Of a DNA stretch of 39,966 bases, positions 24,330-32,504 are shown in pieces (the stretch's first letter is position 1; each line of letters starts with the position of its first letter). Made by a program: the position numbers and the translations under genes. Under the pieces are notes generated by a model. That model made no database searches. It was given only the letters and a program-made list of their open reading frames with translations, and was not told where the DNA came from. The stretch is from positions 1 through 39,966 of the forward strand of contig NZ_FOLO01000054.1 of assembly GCF_900112265.1 (NCBI RefSeq), in the 5' to 3' direction. The DNA comes from Pseudoalteromonas denitrificans DSM 6059 (lineage in GTDB: Bacteria > Pseudomonadota > Gammaproteobacteria > Enterobacterales > Alteromonadaceae).

Positions 24330-24535
24330 ATGAAAGATAAACTCTACTTTATTTCAAACAGTAATATTCATAATTTATATTTAAAACATAATTAAATATC
24401 TACTCAAATCATTTTATTATTGATGACGAAATTGATTTTTTCGAATCAAAACCATAGGGTAGTGTTGGTGCTGTCAGTGAATACTATTTTGAATGTGATA
24501 TGTTTGTATTTATGTTTTGCAGTAAAGTAGAGAAG
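24330..24535 (+). pseudogene. Possible decayed small gene in the 24138-24592 gap
   Basis: The 455-base gap between the lipoprotein pair and the next gene has no intact gene. At 24330 an ATG with GAGG upstream opens a 21-codon frame (MKDKLYFISNSNIHNLYLKH). Coding-like stretches continue in other frames (NHFIIDDEIDFFESK, then SVGAVSEYYFECDMFVFMF), as expected of a gene broken by frameshifts. I do not recognise the family. Chance frames in AT-rich DNA are a real alternative. Confidence 0.3.
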
Positions 24536-24543
24536 AAGATTAA

Positions 24544-24579
24544 AAGATACAGCATTTTTAATCTAAAATGCTGTATCTT
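24544..24579 (-). terminator. Intrinsic terminator of the 388-residue unknown gene
   Basis: AAGATACAGCATTTT (24544-24558) pairs perfectly with AAAATGCTGTATCTT (24565-24579) over a six-base loop. Read on the - strand, the stem is followed by TTAATCTTCTTC. It begins 13 bases after the stop codon of the - strand gene. Confidence 0.65.
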
Positions 24580-24592
24580 GTTGAGTTGTAAT

Positions 24593-25759
24593 TTAACCAA
24601 AAATCATACGCATTAATGAAATTGTTTCGGCAACAGTGCGGCCTTTTACAACTTCAGCAATGATAGAATCACGTTTATTTTTGATATGTGCTGGAATATC
24701 GTCTGCTTCTAAAGCGCGATCAACGAGTATTTCAGCAGATTCTTTACCTCGTTTTGTACGGGTAGCACCTGTTTTAGTTGCGCGTTTTGGTTTATTTAAC
24801 AGTTTTATATAACTTGAGTTAGCTGCTGTTGATTTGTCTGCATAATAAAACAAACATGGCAATAAAGCGCGAACTGACCAAAGTAGCTGTTCTTGCTCTG
24901 TTTGAGGACATGAAGAGCGGTACCATGGCATAACATGCATAGCTTGAATAATATCTTTATAATATCGGTCAAAATCTTTGTTATTTAATTTTGGCACTTC
25001 AAATGCAGCACACAAGGCATCTAGTTTTGTATTTGTAATTGGTAAAAATACATCTGGGCGGTGCATTGCAAGTAAACGCGTTGCTGGCGCTAAAGTTGGT
25101 TTTACATCATCTAATACAGAATGAGCAGCTAAATAATCGGCAACAAAATTTTGGTAGTCTTGCTCTGAAACATCACCTTCAGTTGGAATATTAGCAAGCG
25201 CTTTATCTAATAACTCAGGATTGCTTTGTAATAGCTGATGAAAAGCTTTAGCACTTTTGGTTGAGCTAAACCATTCAACATCAAATTTATATATAGATGG
25301 ATCGTGCGAAGCTGTATGTTTACCAGCAAAAGCAAGCCTGTCTTCTTCAATCATTTCAGCGAGTGATTGCTGTTTGGTAATTTTTAAATAAGATAATAAG
25401 GCGAGCTGTTCATCTAAAGCAAGTAAACTTGCATTTTTTTCGATGAAAGAGGCCATGATGGGCCAAGGTGTAATTTTCAACATTCTTAATTGATTGATGC
25501 TGACGCCTAAAACGAGTAAGTCATTTAGCTTTTTTACAAATGGTAATTGGTGCTGCTCTAATAGATCATAGTTAAGACGATTGGTACAAATGTCAATCAA
25601 CTCATGACACCAGCTATTAAAATCTTCTGGGTGATTTTCAACTTTAACAGCCATCAAATTAAGGCTTATTTCAGTTGCTTGTTTTAATGCATTTTCATAA
25701 GTAATATTTTCAGCATCTGAAAGAGACATTTGAGCGGGTAAAGTTAATAATTTTCTCAT
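24593..25759 (-). CDS. Conserved-looking protein of unknown function, 388 residues
   Basis: I do not recognise this protein. It is soluble and mostly helical by composition, with no signal peptide or membrane helix. A central stretch reads LAPATRLLAMHRPDVFLPITN followed by LDALCAAFEVPKL and MHVMPWYRS. This resembles a short module I have seen in nucleic-acid-related proteins (LLAL.RPD.F.P....N...L), but I cannot name the family. The C-terminal part (about 325-350) is rich in Lys, Arg and Thr (NKPKRATKTGATRTKRGKE), which suggests contact with nucleic acid. It is divergent from the MocR-type regulator across a 352-base gap and ends at a strong terminator, so it is monocistronic and could be the regulator's target. 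Confidence 0.6.
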   Translation of the reverse strand: MRKLLTLPAQMSLSDAENITYENALKQATEISLNLMAVKVENHPEDFNSWCHELIDICTNRLNYDLLEQHQLPFVKKLNDLLVLGVSINQLRMLKITPWPIMASFIEKNASLLALDEQLALLSYLKITKQQSLAEMIEEDRLAFAGKHTASHDPSIYKFDVEWFSSTKSAKAFHQLLQSNPELLDKALANIPTEGDVSEQDYQNFVADYLAAHSVLDDVKPTLAPATRLLAMHRPDVFLPITNTKLDALCAAFEVPKLNNKDFDRYYKDIIQAMHVMPWYRSSCPQTEQEQLLWSVRALLPCLFYYADKSTAANSSYIKLLNKPKRATKTGATRTKRGKESAEILVDRALEADDIPAHIKNKRDSIIAEVVKGRTVAETISLMRMIFG

Positions 25760-26111
25760 CGTTTAGATTGACTCCAGTTGAATTAGAACAAAGCCCAACT
25801 TAATTTTAAAATAAGCCTTAAAACTAAGCGGGCCGTGCATGATACAGGGATCTAAATTTTGTTCAATCTTGACTTTGTGATTTTTTAGCCTTTTTGACAA
25901 AATAATATTTGTTTATTATTTAATCTCTTAAAAACAGAGTAAATCTCTGTGTTTTCCCTGAGGAAATAACAATAATTAATATTTGAATAATAGATATCTG
26001 AGGTAGGAAATAACAGTTTTAAATATTTTTTTAATTGATGTTGCGCTAAATATAGAACTGATTGAAAATTACAAAACAGAGTTTATTTTAAAGTAAGGAA
26101 GTAATACAGTT
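25760..26111. promoter_or_regulatory. 352-base divergent promoter region (unknown gene / MocR-like gene)
   Basis: No gene is visible here. TTGACA at 25894-25899 followed by AT-rich TATT/TTTAAT sequence near 25914-25924 is a candidate + strand promoter, which would leave a leader of roughly 180 bases. ACAGAG (25934-25939) and CTCTGT (25945-25950) form an inverted repeat just after it. The ten-base direct repeat AAAACAGAGT occurs at 25931-25940 and 26073-26082. Direct repeats are the usual form of MocR operators, so these are candidate sites; the evidence is weak. Confidence 0.35.
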
Positions 26112-27557
26112 ATGAGTGATTTTATTTATCAAAAACTCAGCAGTGAAATTATTCAGGCTATAAACTCAGGTATTTTGCATGAAGGTGAAAAGCTCGACTC
26201 TGTTAGAAAGTTAGCAAGTAAACGTGAAATAGGTGTGTCTACGGCAACGCATGTATATAGAGAGCTTGAAAAGTGTGGTTGGATTTATTCAATAGAAAAA
26301 AAAGGCTATTTTGTAGCGAGTCAAAATACTAAAAATACCGAAAGCAACAAACAAAGTTATGGTAACTATTTTTTATCTCCAGAAGAGTTATCAGAGCTAC
26401 CATTAGCTAATGCAGTACAGTTTTCGTTTAATGACCCTAAAATACTACCTTTATCTTGTACTGCTCCTAGCACTGTTGTTGATGCTGAAGTTATATTAAA
26501 TCAGATGCATAGAAAAGCTTTGAAACGTAGACCTTACCGTATGCTAATGCAAGATCCTGTTGAAGGTTTAACTGCTTTACGAATCGAAATTTCGAAACAT
26601 TATTTAAGGTCTGGTCAAGTCGTAGAGTACAATGACATACTCATTACAAATGGGCGTAAAGATAGTTTTTTTGTTGTACTACAAGCTCTAAAGCTTAAGA
26701 AGTCATGTATTGCAATTGAAGCTCCTAGCTCATATTTTTTTCAAAGTATGCTACAAGAGCATGATATCAAAACAGTTGCTGTTCCTATGCAATCAGACTT
26801 TTCAGTTGAGCTTGAATTATTAGATAAGGCATACCAAGCTGAGGCGTTTTCGGCATATTTGTTTAATCCTAATTTTAATGATCCAACAGGACGAGTTTTA
26901 TCTAAGCAAGAAAAACTGCAACTTATAGCTTGGGCTGAAAAAAATGAAGTTGCTTTAATTGAATATGATAGGGGAGAGTTAAGTTTTAGTGGGCAAAGAC
27001 CACCATCAGTTACTAGTCTGCTAATGACGGATTCAACCTGTAAAGTAATTAGCATTGTAGATTTTTACGATACGATCTCAGCAACTATTAGTTTAGGTTA
27101 TATTATTTGTAGAAATACTTACAAAGAATGCTTATTTGCAAAGCAAGTTAATATAGAAGAGTCGAGTATCAGTTTGCAATATATGATTTTAGAGATGCTG
27201 CAAAGTGCAAAATATAATAAATTTGTAGATAAAGTGCGCTCTCAGCTTGCTTATCAGTGTCGACAAACAAGTATAATTTTAAGTGAATACCTTGGTGGAA
27301 AGGTAATTATTAATAAACCCAGTGGCGGTCCTTGTCTCTGGTTGAAACTACCCAAATACATATCTAGTAGAGAGCTGTGGCATTACCTTATTAAATTTAA
27401 TATAGCGATTGCCCCTGGTTGTATGTTTATAACGTCAGCTCAATTTGATAATTATTTTAGAGTGACATTTGGCTTGCCTTGGGATGAGAAAATGCAGTTA
27501 GGGATAACAAATATGGCAAAACATATTAATGATTTCCTACAATCTAAGAAGATATAA
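26112..27557 (+). CDS. MocR-type GntR regulator with aminotransferase-like domain lacking the PLP lysine
   Basis: The product is 481 residues. The N-terminal GntR winged helix (about 1-75) contains GILHEGEKLDSVRKLASKREIGVSTATHVYRELEKCGW. A fold-type-I aminotransferase-like domain follows (about 110-480), with ITNGRKDSFFVVL, NPNFNDPTGRVLS and ALIEYDRGELSFSG. In MocR proteins the PLP-binding Lys lies in SFSKTL..xLRxGY. Here the aligned stretch is DFYDTISATISLGY, with Asp320 in place of Lys and Ser for Arg. The Tyr of the DDY motif is also changed. It probably cannot form the internal aldimine and may sense something else or act constitutively. It is divergent from the 388-residue unknown gene. 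Confidence 0.85.
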   Translation: MSDFIYQKLSSEIIQAINSGILHEGEKLDSVRKLASKREIGVSTATHVYRELEKCGWIYSIEKKGYFVASQNTKNTESNKQSYGNYFLSPEELSELPLANAVQFSFNDPKILPLSCTAPSTVVDAEVILNQMHRKALKRRPYRMLMQDPVEGLTALRIEISKHYLRSGQVVEYNDILITNGRKDSFFVVLQALKLKKSCIAIEAPSSYFFQSMLQEHDIKTVAVPMQSDFSVELELLDKAYQAEAFSAYLFNPNFNDPTGRVLSKQEKLQLIAWAEKNEVALIEYDRGELSFSGQRPPSVTSLLMTDSTCKVISIVDFYDTISATISLGYIICRNTYKECLFAKQVNIEESSISLQYMILEMLQSAKYNKFVDKVRSQLAYQCRQTSIILSEYLGGKVIINKPSGGPCLWLKLPKYISSRELWHYLIKFNIAIAPGCMFITSAQFDNYFRVTFGLPWDEKMQLGITNMAKHINDFLQSKKI

Positions 27558-27768
27558 CTTTTACTATTAATTAACTCGACTGGAAAAATAGGGGGGGTAT
27601 GTTTTTGTGGCTATGTTTTATGCGCTTTCAATAATGTATTTATCCCGATATTCATAACTTACTTTAGTTGAATAAATACTATAAATTTTAGTTTAATCTA
27701 ATATAAAGCTTAGGCTCATATATTCCCATATTGGGCTATAGTGTGGAAAACGATAAAAAAGGAATAAA

Positions 27769-29712
27769 ATGAAAATCTTACTAAAGATATTAGCTTTAAT
27801 TTTTGTACTGATAGTTGCAATTGTGATTGTAGTACCTTTTATCTTGTCAGTTGATACTGTATTTGATGAGGTCAGCCAGAAAGTAGAGCAGGCAACTGGT
27901 AGAGTATTGACGGCTTCAGGGGATAAAGCCTTATCTGTATTTCCAAATTTAAGACTTGAATTAAATGATGTTAATTTTGCCAATATGAAATCAGGCTCTC
28001 ATTCGAATATGATTTCTATGAAAAAATTAACCGTCAATATTGGCTGGTTATCTTTATTATCTGGAGATTTGAAGTTAGAAAGGTTTGTGATTACGGAGCC
28101 TAATATTTTACTTGAAAAAAATAAGACTGGTGACGTTAACTGGCACTTCCTACCGAAAAATGTAGGAAACACTTCAGAAAATAGAGGTGTTTTGATAGCT
28201 CCCAAAGATACTCAAGAGCAAGTAAGTATCCCTGATAGTTTTGATATTAAGCTAGGTGAAGTTGCTATCTATGGGGGTAAATTAAAATATATTGATGCAA
28301 CCACTAATGTAATGCATGAAGTTAATGATTTTAACCTAACAATAGATCTACCTTCATTACGTGAAGCAATGAGTATAAAAGGTTCATTAGTGTATATGGC
28401 ACAGAAGTTTGAATTAGATACTCACATCACAACACCGATACAAGTGATTATGGGTAATGACTTTAGTGTAAAAACACAAATGAAATCTAAATTAGTTTCT
28501 TTGAACTTTAATGGAGATATTAAAGAAAACAATAAGGAAATAAGCGGTGCATTGAATCTTAAAGGGGGGTCATTAAAAAATATCTTCAAGTGGCAAAATG
28601 TGCCTTTAGTTGCAAAAGAAAATGCATTTAATGAATTTTCATTTTCAGGGGAAGTGTACTTTGCTAATGAAAAACTGAGTTTGACAAAGCTTAATGCAAA
28701 GTTAGATTTATTAGATATAAAGGGGGAGTCAGACATTAATCTTGAAAATCGTTTAAATATCACTGCTAATTTTGATTTGGGTATGTTGAATTTAAATCCA
28801 TATTTATCTGAAGCTACACAAGCTTCTGAGCAAGTAGAGAATAAAACTAAAGAGCAAAAACCTCAACCTATTATATGGGATGAAACACAAATTGATTTAT
28901 CCTCTCTAACAAAACTCGATAGTCATATTAAAGTGCATTCACAAGGATTAAAATTTAAAGATATTACTTTAGGAGAAAATGCATTTTCGTTCATTTTAAA
29001 TCAAGGTGTCGCTAATATAAGCATGGATAGTTTTAATGCTTATAAAGGTAAGGGAAAGGGTAAAGTAATAATTAATGCTAAAAAAGCGCCTTATAAAATT
29101 GAAACAAACTTTGCTTTAACTTCTATTCAGGCTGGCCCATTATTAAATGATGCAGTTAAGTTTGATAAATTAAGTGGTGCAGGAAGTATTGATTGGCAAC
29201 TAAAAATGCAAGGTGACAATCAAAAAGCATTTATTCAAAGTTTAAATGGTCGTCTAGGTTTTAGTTTTAACGATGGTGCAATACAAGGTGCGAATATTGC
29301 TGCCATGGTACGTTCGGCTCAAGCCATGTTAAAAGGAGATTTTAGTAAAGCTGGATTAGATAAAGGGTATGATAAATCACAAAAGACGGATTTTGCTGAA
29401 CTGAGTGGTATCTTTAACTTTCAAAATGGTGTTGGGACTAATAAAGACTTTAAACTAGCCAGTCCATTAATTCGTATTAAAGGTAAAGGCGTGGTTGATT
29501 TACCAAAAACTAAAGTTGATTATGGTGTAACTACAGGGTTAGTTTCAAACATAGAAGGTCAAGGGACTAAAAGTAGTTCAACAGGCTTTAAAGTACCAGT
29601 GCTAGTAAAAGGGCAATTTCATAATGTGAAAATTAAACTTGATGTATCGAGCGCCAGTAAAGATAAATTAAAAAATTCAATAAAGGATAAATTAAAAAAA
29701 TTATTTGGTTAG
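27769..29712 (+). CDS. AsmA-family envelope protein
   Basis: The product is 647 residues. It has one N-terminal membrane helix (about 5-27), then the AsmA start pattern VFDEVSQKVEQATGRVLTASGDKALSVFPNLRLELNDV and IGWLSLLSGDLKLERFVITEPNILLEKN. It ends with the AsmA_2-type block (about 440-620) containing NGRLGFSFNDGAIQGANIAAMVRSA and KGKGVVDLPKTKVDYGV. AsmA-like proteins span or face the periplasm and are linked to lipid transport and outer-membrane assembly. AAAAGGA precedes the ATG. It is a single gene and lies where the S10 operon would normally be, immediately before rplN. Confidence 0.9.
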   Translation: MKILLKILALIFVLIVAIVIVVPFILSVDTVFDEVSQKVEQATGRVLTASGDKALSVFPNLRLELNDVNFANMKSGSHSNMISMKKLTVNIGWLSLLSGDLKLERFVITEPNILLEKNKTGDVNWHFLPKNVGNTSENRGVLIAPKDTQEQVSIPDSFDIKLGEVAIYGGKLKYIDATTNVMHEVNDFNLTIDLPSLREAMSIKGSLVYMAQKFELDTHITTPIQVIMGNDFSVKTQMKSKLVSLNFNGDIKENNKEISGALNLKGGSLKNIFKWQNVPLVAKENAFNEFSFSGEVYFANEKLSLTKLNAKLDLLDIKGESDINLENRLNITANFDLGMLNLNPYLSEATQASEQVENKTKEQKPQPIIWDETQIDLSSLTKLDSHIKVHSQGLKFKDITLGENAFSFILNQGVANISMDSFNAYKGKGKGKVIINAKKAPYKIETNFALTSIQAGPLLNDAVKFDKLSGAGSIDWQLKMQGDNQKAFIQSLNGRLGFSFNDGAIQGANIAAMVRSAQAMLKGDFSKAGLDKGYDKSQKTDFAELSGIFNFQNGVGTNKDFKLASPLIRIKGKGVVDLPKTKVDYGVTTGLVSNIEGQGTKSSSTGFKVPVLVKGQFHNVKIKLDVSSASKDKLKNSIKDKLKKLFG

Positions 29713-29725
29713 TATTTAGCCTGAA

Positions 29726-29766
29726 ATAGACGTTCTAAGAATTAAATACTCACTTAGGACGTCTAT
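29726..29766 (+). terminator. Long hairpin after the asmA-like gene
   Basis: ATAGACGTTCTAAG (29726-29739) pairs with CTTAGGACGTCTAT (29753-29766) as a 14-bp stem with one G-T pair and a 13-base loop. It has no T-run after it. It stands 14 bases past the stop codon, so it may terminate or protect the asmA transcript and insulate the ribosomal operon. Confidence 0.45.
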
Positions 29767-29798
29767 ATACCTAAACCTCCCGCTGATTGCTTTTTGTA

Positions 29799-29864
29799 CA
29801 TTTAATTTAAATTAATTAAAAAATAACCTATCGCATAAAAACATTTACTGATACAATTGCGCGC
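29799..29864 (+). promoter_or_regulatory. Putative promoter of the spc operon
   Basis: TGATACAAT (29849-29857) is an extended -10 element followed directly by GCGCGCC, a GC-rich discriminator like those of stringently controlled ribosomal promoters. An A/T-only tract of about 24 bases (about 29800-29824) lies where an UP element would be. No good -35 hexamer is visible at 16-18 bases. The predicted leader is about 100 bases long and ends with AGGAG before the rplN ATG. Confidence 0.5.
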
Positions 29865-29966
29865 CATTCAGAGGTGTCATGAAGAATTTCTGAAGAGGGT
29901 AAAAACATTATGTCTTGATTTTTTATAAAGTTAAGGCGGATTAATAATTACACAGGAGCATATAAA

Positions 29967-30335
29967 ATGATCCAAATGCAAACTCAGCTGGAAGTTGCTG
30001 ATAACAGCGGCGCTCGCAAAGTGCAGTGTATTAAAGTATTAGGCGGTTCACACCGTCGTTACGCTATGATTGGCGACATCATCAAAGTTTCTGTTAAAGA
30101 AGCAAATCCTCGCGGTAAAGTGAAGAAAGGTGATGTATTAAACGCTGTTGTAGTTCGTACAGCAAAAGGTGTTCGTCGTAACGATGGTTCTACTATCCGT
30201 TTCGATAATAACGCTGCTGTTATGCTTAATGCAAACAATCAGCCAATTGGTACTCGTATCTTTGGCCCAGTAACGCGTGAACTACGTAATGAAAAGTTCA
30301 TGAAAATCGTTTCATTAGCACCAGAAGTACTATAG
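29967..30335 (+). CDS. rplN: 50S ribosomal protein L14
   Basis: The product is 122 residues, the standard length. It starts MIQMQTQLEVADNSGARK and contains CIKVLGGSHRRYA and GTRIFGPVTRELR, the universal L14 signature. L14 binds 23S rRNA and forms an intersubunit bridge. It is the first gene of the spc operon. In most Gammaproteobacteria it follows rpsQ of the S10 operon without a separate leader; here it follows a putative promoter and an unrelated gene. Confidence 0.98.
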   Translation: MIQMQTQLEVADNSGARKVQCIKVLGGSHRRYAMIGDIIKVSVKEANPRGKVKKGDVLNAVVVRTAKGVRRNDGSTIRFDNNAAVMLNANNQPIGTRIFGPVTRELRNEKFMKIVSLAPEVL

Positions 30336-30344
30336 GAGTTTATC

Positions 30345-30659
30345 ATGGCAGCAAAAATCCGTCGTGATGACGAAGTAGTTGTACTAGCCGGTAAAGACAA
30401 AGGAAAGCGCGGAAAAGTGCTTTCAGTTGTAACTGAATCAGGCCGAGTATTTGTCGAAGGTATTAATCTTATCAAGAAACACCAAAAGCCGGTTCCACAA
30501 TTGAACCAAGCTGGCGGTATTGTTGAGAAAGAAGCATCTTTAGACGCATCAAACGTTGCGATCTTCAACCAGGAAACTGGTAAAGCGGATCGTGTTGGTT
30601 TCAAGATTGAAGACGGTAAGAAATTACGTATCTTCAAATCTACTGGAAAAACTATTTAA
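30345..30659 (+). CDS. rplX: 50S ribosomal protein L24
   Basis: The product is 104 residues with the KOW motif near the N-terminus (DDEVVVLAGKDKGKRGKVL) and NLIKKHQKPVPQLNQAGGIVEKEA, typical of L24. This assembly-initiator protein binds near the 5' end of 23S rRNA. It lies nine bases after rplN in the usual spc order. Confidence 0.98.
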   Translation: MAAKIRRDDEVVVLAGKDKGKRGKVLSVVTESGRVFVEGINLIKKHQKPVPQLNQAGGIVEKEASLDASNVAIFNQETGKADRVGFKIEDGKKLRIFKSTGKTI

Positions 30660-30664
30660 TTAGT

Positions 30665-30715
30665 TAGTTGGAGTAGACGATGGCGAAACTGCATGAGTTA
30701 TATAAAGACACAGTT
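30665..30715 (+). promoter_or_regulatory. Putative S8 feedback site at the rplX-rplE junction
   Basis: In E. coli, S8 represses the spc mRNA by binding a helix that includes the start of the L5 coding sequence. The first bases of rplE here (ATGGCGAAACTGCATGA) are, as I recall it, the same as in E. coli at the nucleotide level, beyond what the protein requires. That supports conservation of the site. I did not fold the full helix. Confidence 0.4.
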
Positions 30716-31219
30716 GTAACAGAACTTCAAAAGAAGTTTGGTTTCAGCTCTGTTATGCAAGTCCCTCGAATAGAGAAAATTACCCTTAATATGGGTGTGG
30801 GCGAAGCCCTTACAGATAAGAAAATTCTAGAACATGCTATTAAAGATCTAGAAGCCATATCTGGTCAGAAAGTCCTTACAACAAAAGCTCGCAAATCTGT
30901 TGCTGGTTTTAAAGTTCGTGAAGGCTATCCGATTGGTTGTAAAGTAACTCTACGTGGCGAGCGTATGTGGGATTTCTTTGAGCGTTTGGTAACAATCGCA
31001 ATTCCACGTATTCGTGATTTCCGTGGTGTGAGTGCTAAGTCTTTTGATGGACGCGGTAACTACAGCATGGGTGTTCGTGAGCAAATCATATTCCCAGAAA
31101 TCGATTTTGATAAAGTAGACCGCGTACGCGGTATGGATATCACTATCACGACTTCTGCATCGAATAATGATGAAGGTCACGCCTTGTTAGAAGCCTTCGG
31201 CTTCCCATTCAAGAAATAA
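30680..31219 (+). CDS. rplE: 50S ribosomal protein L5
   Basis: The product is 179 residues, the standard length. It contains VPRIEKITLNMGVGEA, GQKVLTTKARKSVAGFKVREG and RDFRGVSAKSFDGRGNYSMGV. L5 binds 5S rRNA in the central protuberance. It is third in the spc operon, and its start probably overlaps the S8 repressor site. Confidence 0.98.
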   Translation: MAKLHELYKDTVVTELQKKFGFSSVMQVPRIEKITLNMGVGEALTDKKILEHAIKDLEAISGQKVLTTKARKSVAGFKVREGYPIGCKVTLRGERMWDFFERLVTIAIPRIRDFRGVSAKSFDGRGNYSMGVREQIIFPEIDFDKVDRVRGMDITITTSASNNDEGHALLEAFGFPFKK

Positions 31220-31229
31220 GGGTAGGGTT

Positions 31230-31535
31230 ATGGCAAAGAATTCTATGAAAGCGCGCGAAGATAAACGCGCGAAGTTAGTAGCAAAGTTCGCAGAAAAGCG
31301 CGCAGCATTAAAAACAATCATCGCTGGTGTTGAAACATCAGATGAAGATCGTTGGGATGCAGTATTAAAGCTTCAAGCTTTACCGCGTGATTCTAGCCCT
31401 TCACGTCAACGTAATCGTTGTAACATTACGGGCCGCCCACATGGTTTCCTTCGCAAGTTCGGCATGAGCCGTATCAAGACACGCGAAGCTGCTATGCGCG
31501 GTGAAATTCCTGGCCTTAAAAAGGCTAGCTGGTAA
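31230..31535 (+). CDS. rpsN: 30S ribosomal protein S14
   Basis: The product is 101 residues, the long zinc-free form of S14: the CxxC pairs of the short form are absent. The end PSRQRNRCNITGRPHGFLRKFGMSRI is the S14 signature. S14 belongs to the head of the small subunit. Start and spacing follow the normal operon pattern. Confidence 0.98.
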   Translation: MAKNSMKAREDKRAKLVAKFAEKRAALKTIIAGVETSDEDRWDAVLKLQALPRDSSPSRQRNRCNITGRPHGFLRKFGMSRIKTREAAMRGEIPGLKKASW

Positions 31536-31556
31536 TAGAATCACGGGAGTAAGACT

Positions 31557-31949
31557 ATGAGCTTGCAAGATCCTATTTCGGATATGTTCACACGTATTCG
31601 TAACGGTCAAACTGCGAAGAAAGTATCTGTAACGATGCCTACTTCAAAGCTTAAAGTAGCAGTAGCTAAAGTACTTAAAGATGAAGGTTTCATCACTGAA
31701 TTTTCTGTAAACAGCGAATTAAAAGCTGAACTTACAGTTGAACTTAAGTACTTCGAAGGCAAAGCTGTTATCGAAACAATTAAGCGTGTTAGTCGTCCAG
31801 GTCTACGCATCTATAAGAAGCGTGGCGATTTACCTCAGGTAATGGGCGGGTTAGGCATCGCAATCGTATCAACATCTCAAGGCTTGATGACTGACCGTAC
31901 TGCACGTAGTGCTGGTATCGGTGGTGAAATCATTGGCTTTGTAGCTTAA
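31557..31949 (+). CDS. rpsH: 30S ribosomal protein S8
   Basis: The product is 130 residues. It begins SLQDPISDMFTRIRNGQ and ends with GGLGIAIVSTSQGLMTDR and GGEIIGFVA, typical of S8. S8 binds the central domain of 16S rRNA and, in E. coli, also the spc mRNA near rplE to repress translation of the operon. Confidence 0.98.
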   Translation: MSLQDPISDMFTRIRNGQTAKKVSVTMPTSKLKVAVAKVLKDEGFITEFSVNSELKAELTVELKYFEGKAVIETIKRVSRPGLRIYKKRGDLPQVMGGLGIAIVSTSQGLMTDRTARSAGIGGEIIGFVA

Positions 31950-31961
31950 TCGGAGAATATT

Positions 31962-32495
31962 ATGTCACGTGTTGCTAAAGCACCCATAAATGTTCCTGCC
32001 GGTGTAGAAGTTACATTAAATGGCCAGGACATCAAAGTTAAAGGTAAGAACGGTGAGTTATCTCGTTCAATCAACGTAGCTGTTGATGTTGCTTTAAACG
32101 ATAATGTTATTACAACTATGCCTAATGAAGGCGTAGCTAATGGTTGGGCACAAGCAGGTACTGCTCGTGCTAATATCAACAACATGATTGTTGGTGTAAC
32201 CACTGGTTACGAAAAGAAACTTCAATTAATTGGTGTTGGTTATCGTGCAGCAGTTAAGGGTAAAGTATTAAACTTAACTCTTGGCTTCTCTCATCCAGTG
32301 AATTTCGAGATTCCTGAAGGAATTACGATTGAAGCACCAAGCCAAACTGAATTGCTTGTTAAAGGCGCAGATAAACAGTTAGTAGGTCAAGTATCAGCTA
32401 ACATTCGTGCATATCGTAAACCTGAGCCTTATAAAGGTAAAGGTGTTCGTTACGCTGACGAAAATGTGCGTCGTAAAGAAGCCAAGAAGAAGTAA
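31962..32495 (+). CDS. rplF: 50S ribosomal protein L6
   Basis: The product is 177 residues with two related domains. It contains MSRVAKAPINVPAGVEV, GVGYRAAVKGKVLNLTLGFSHPV and, at the end, AYRKPEPYKGKGVRYADE, the L6 signature. L6 binds near the base of the L7/L12 stalk and the sarcin-ricin loop. Confidence 0.98.
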   Translation: MSRVAKAPINVPAGVEVTLNGQDIKVKGKNGELSRSINVAVDVALNDNVITTMPNEGVANGWAQAGTARANINNMIVGVTTGYEKKLQLIGVGYRAAVKGKVLNLTLGFSHPVNFEIPEGITIEAPSQTELLVKGADKQLVGQVSANIRAYRKPEPYKGKGVRYADENVRRKEAKKK

Positions 32496-32504
32496 GGTAG
32501 GACG

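Noticed and set aside
26741..27055. Antisense open frame of 104 residues inside the MocR-like gene
   Set aside because: The sense strand encodes recognisable aminotransferase-fold motifs here; the antisense frame has no start signal or known domain.
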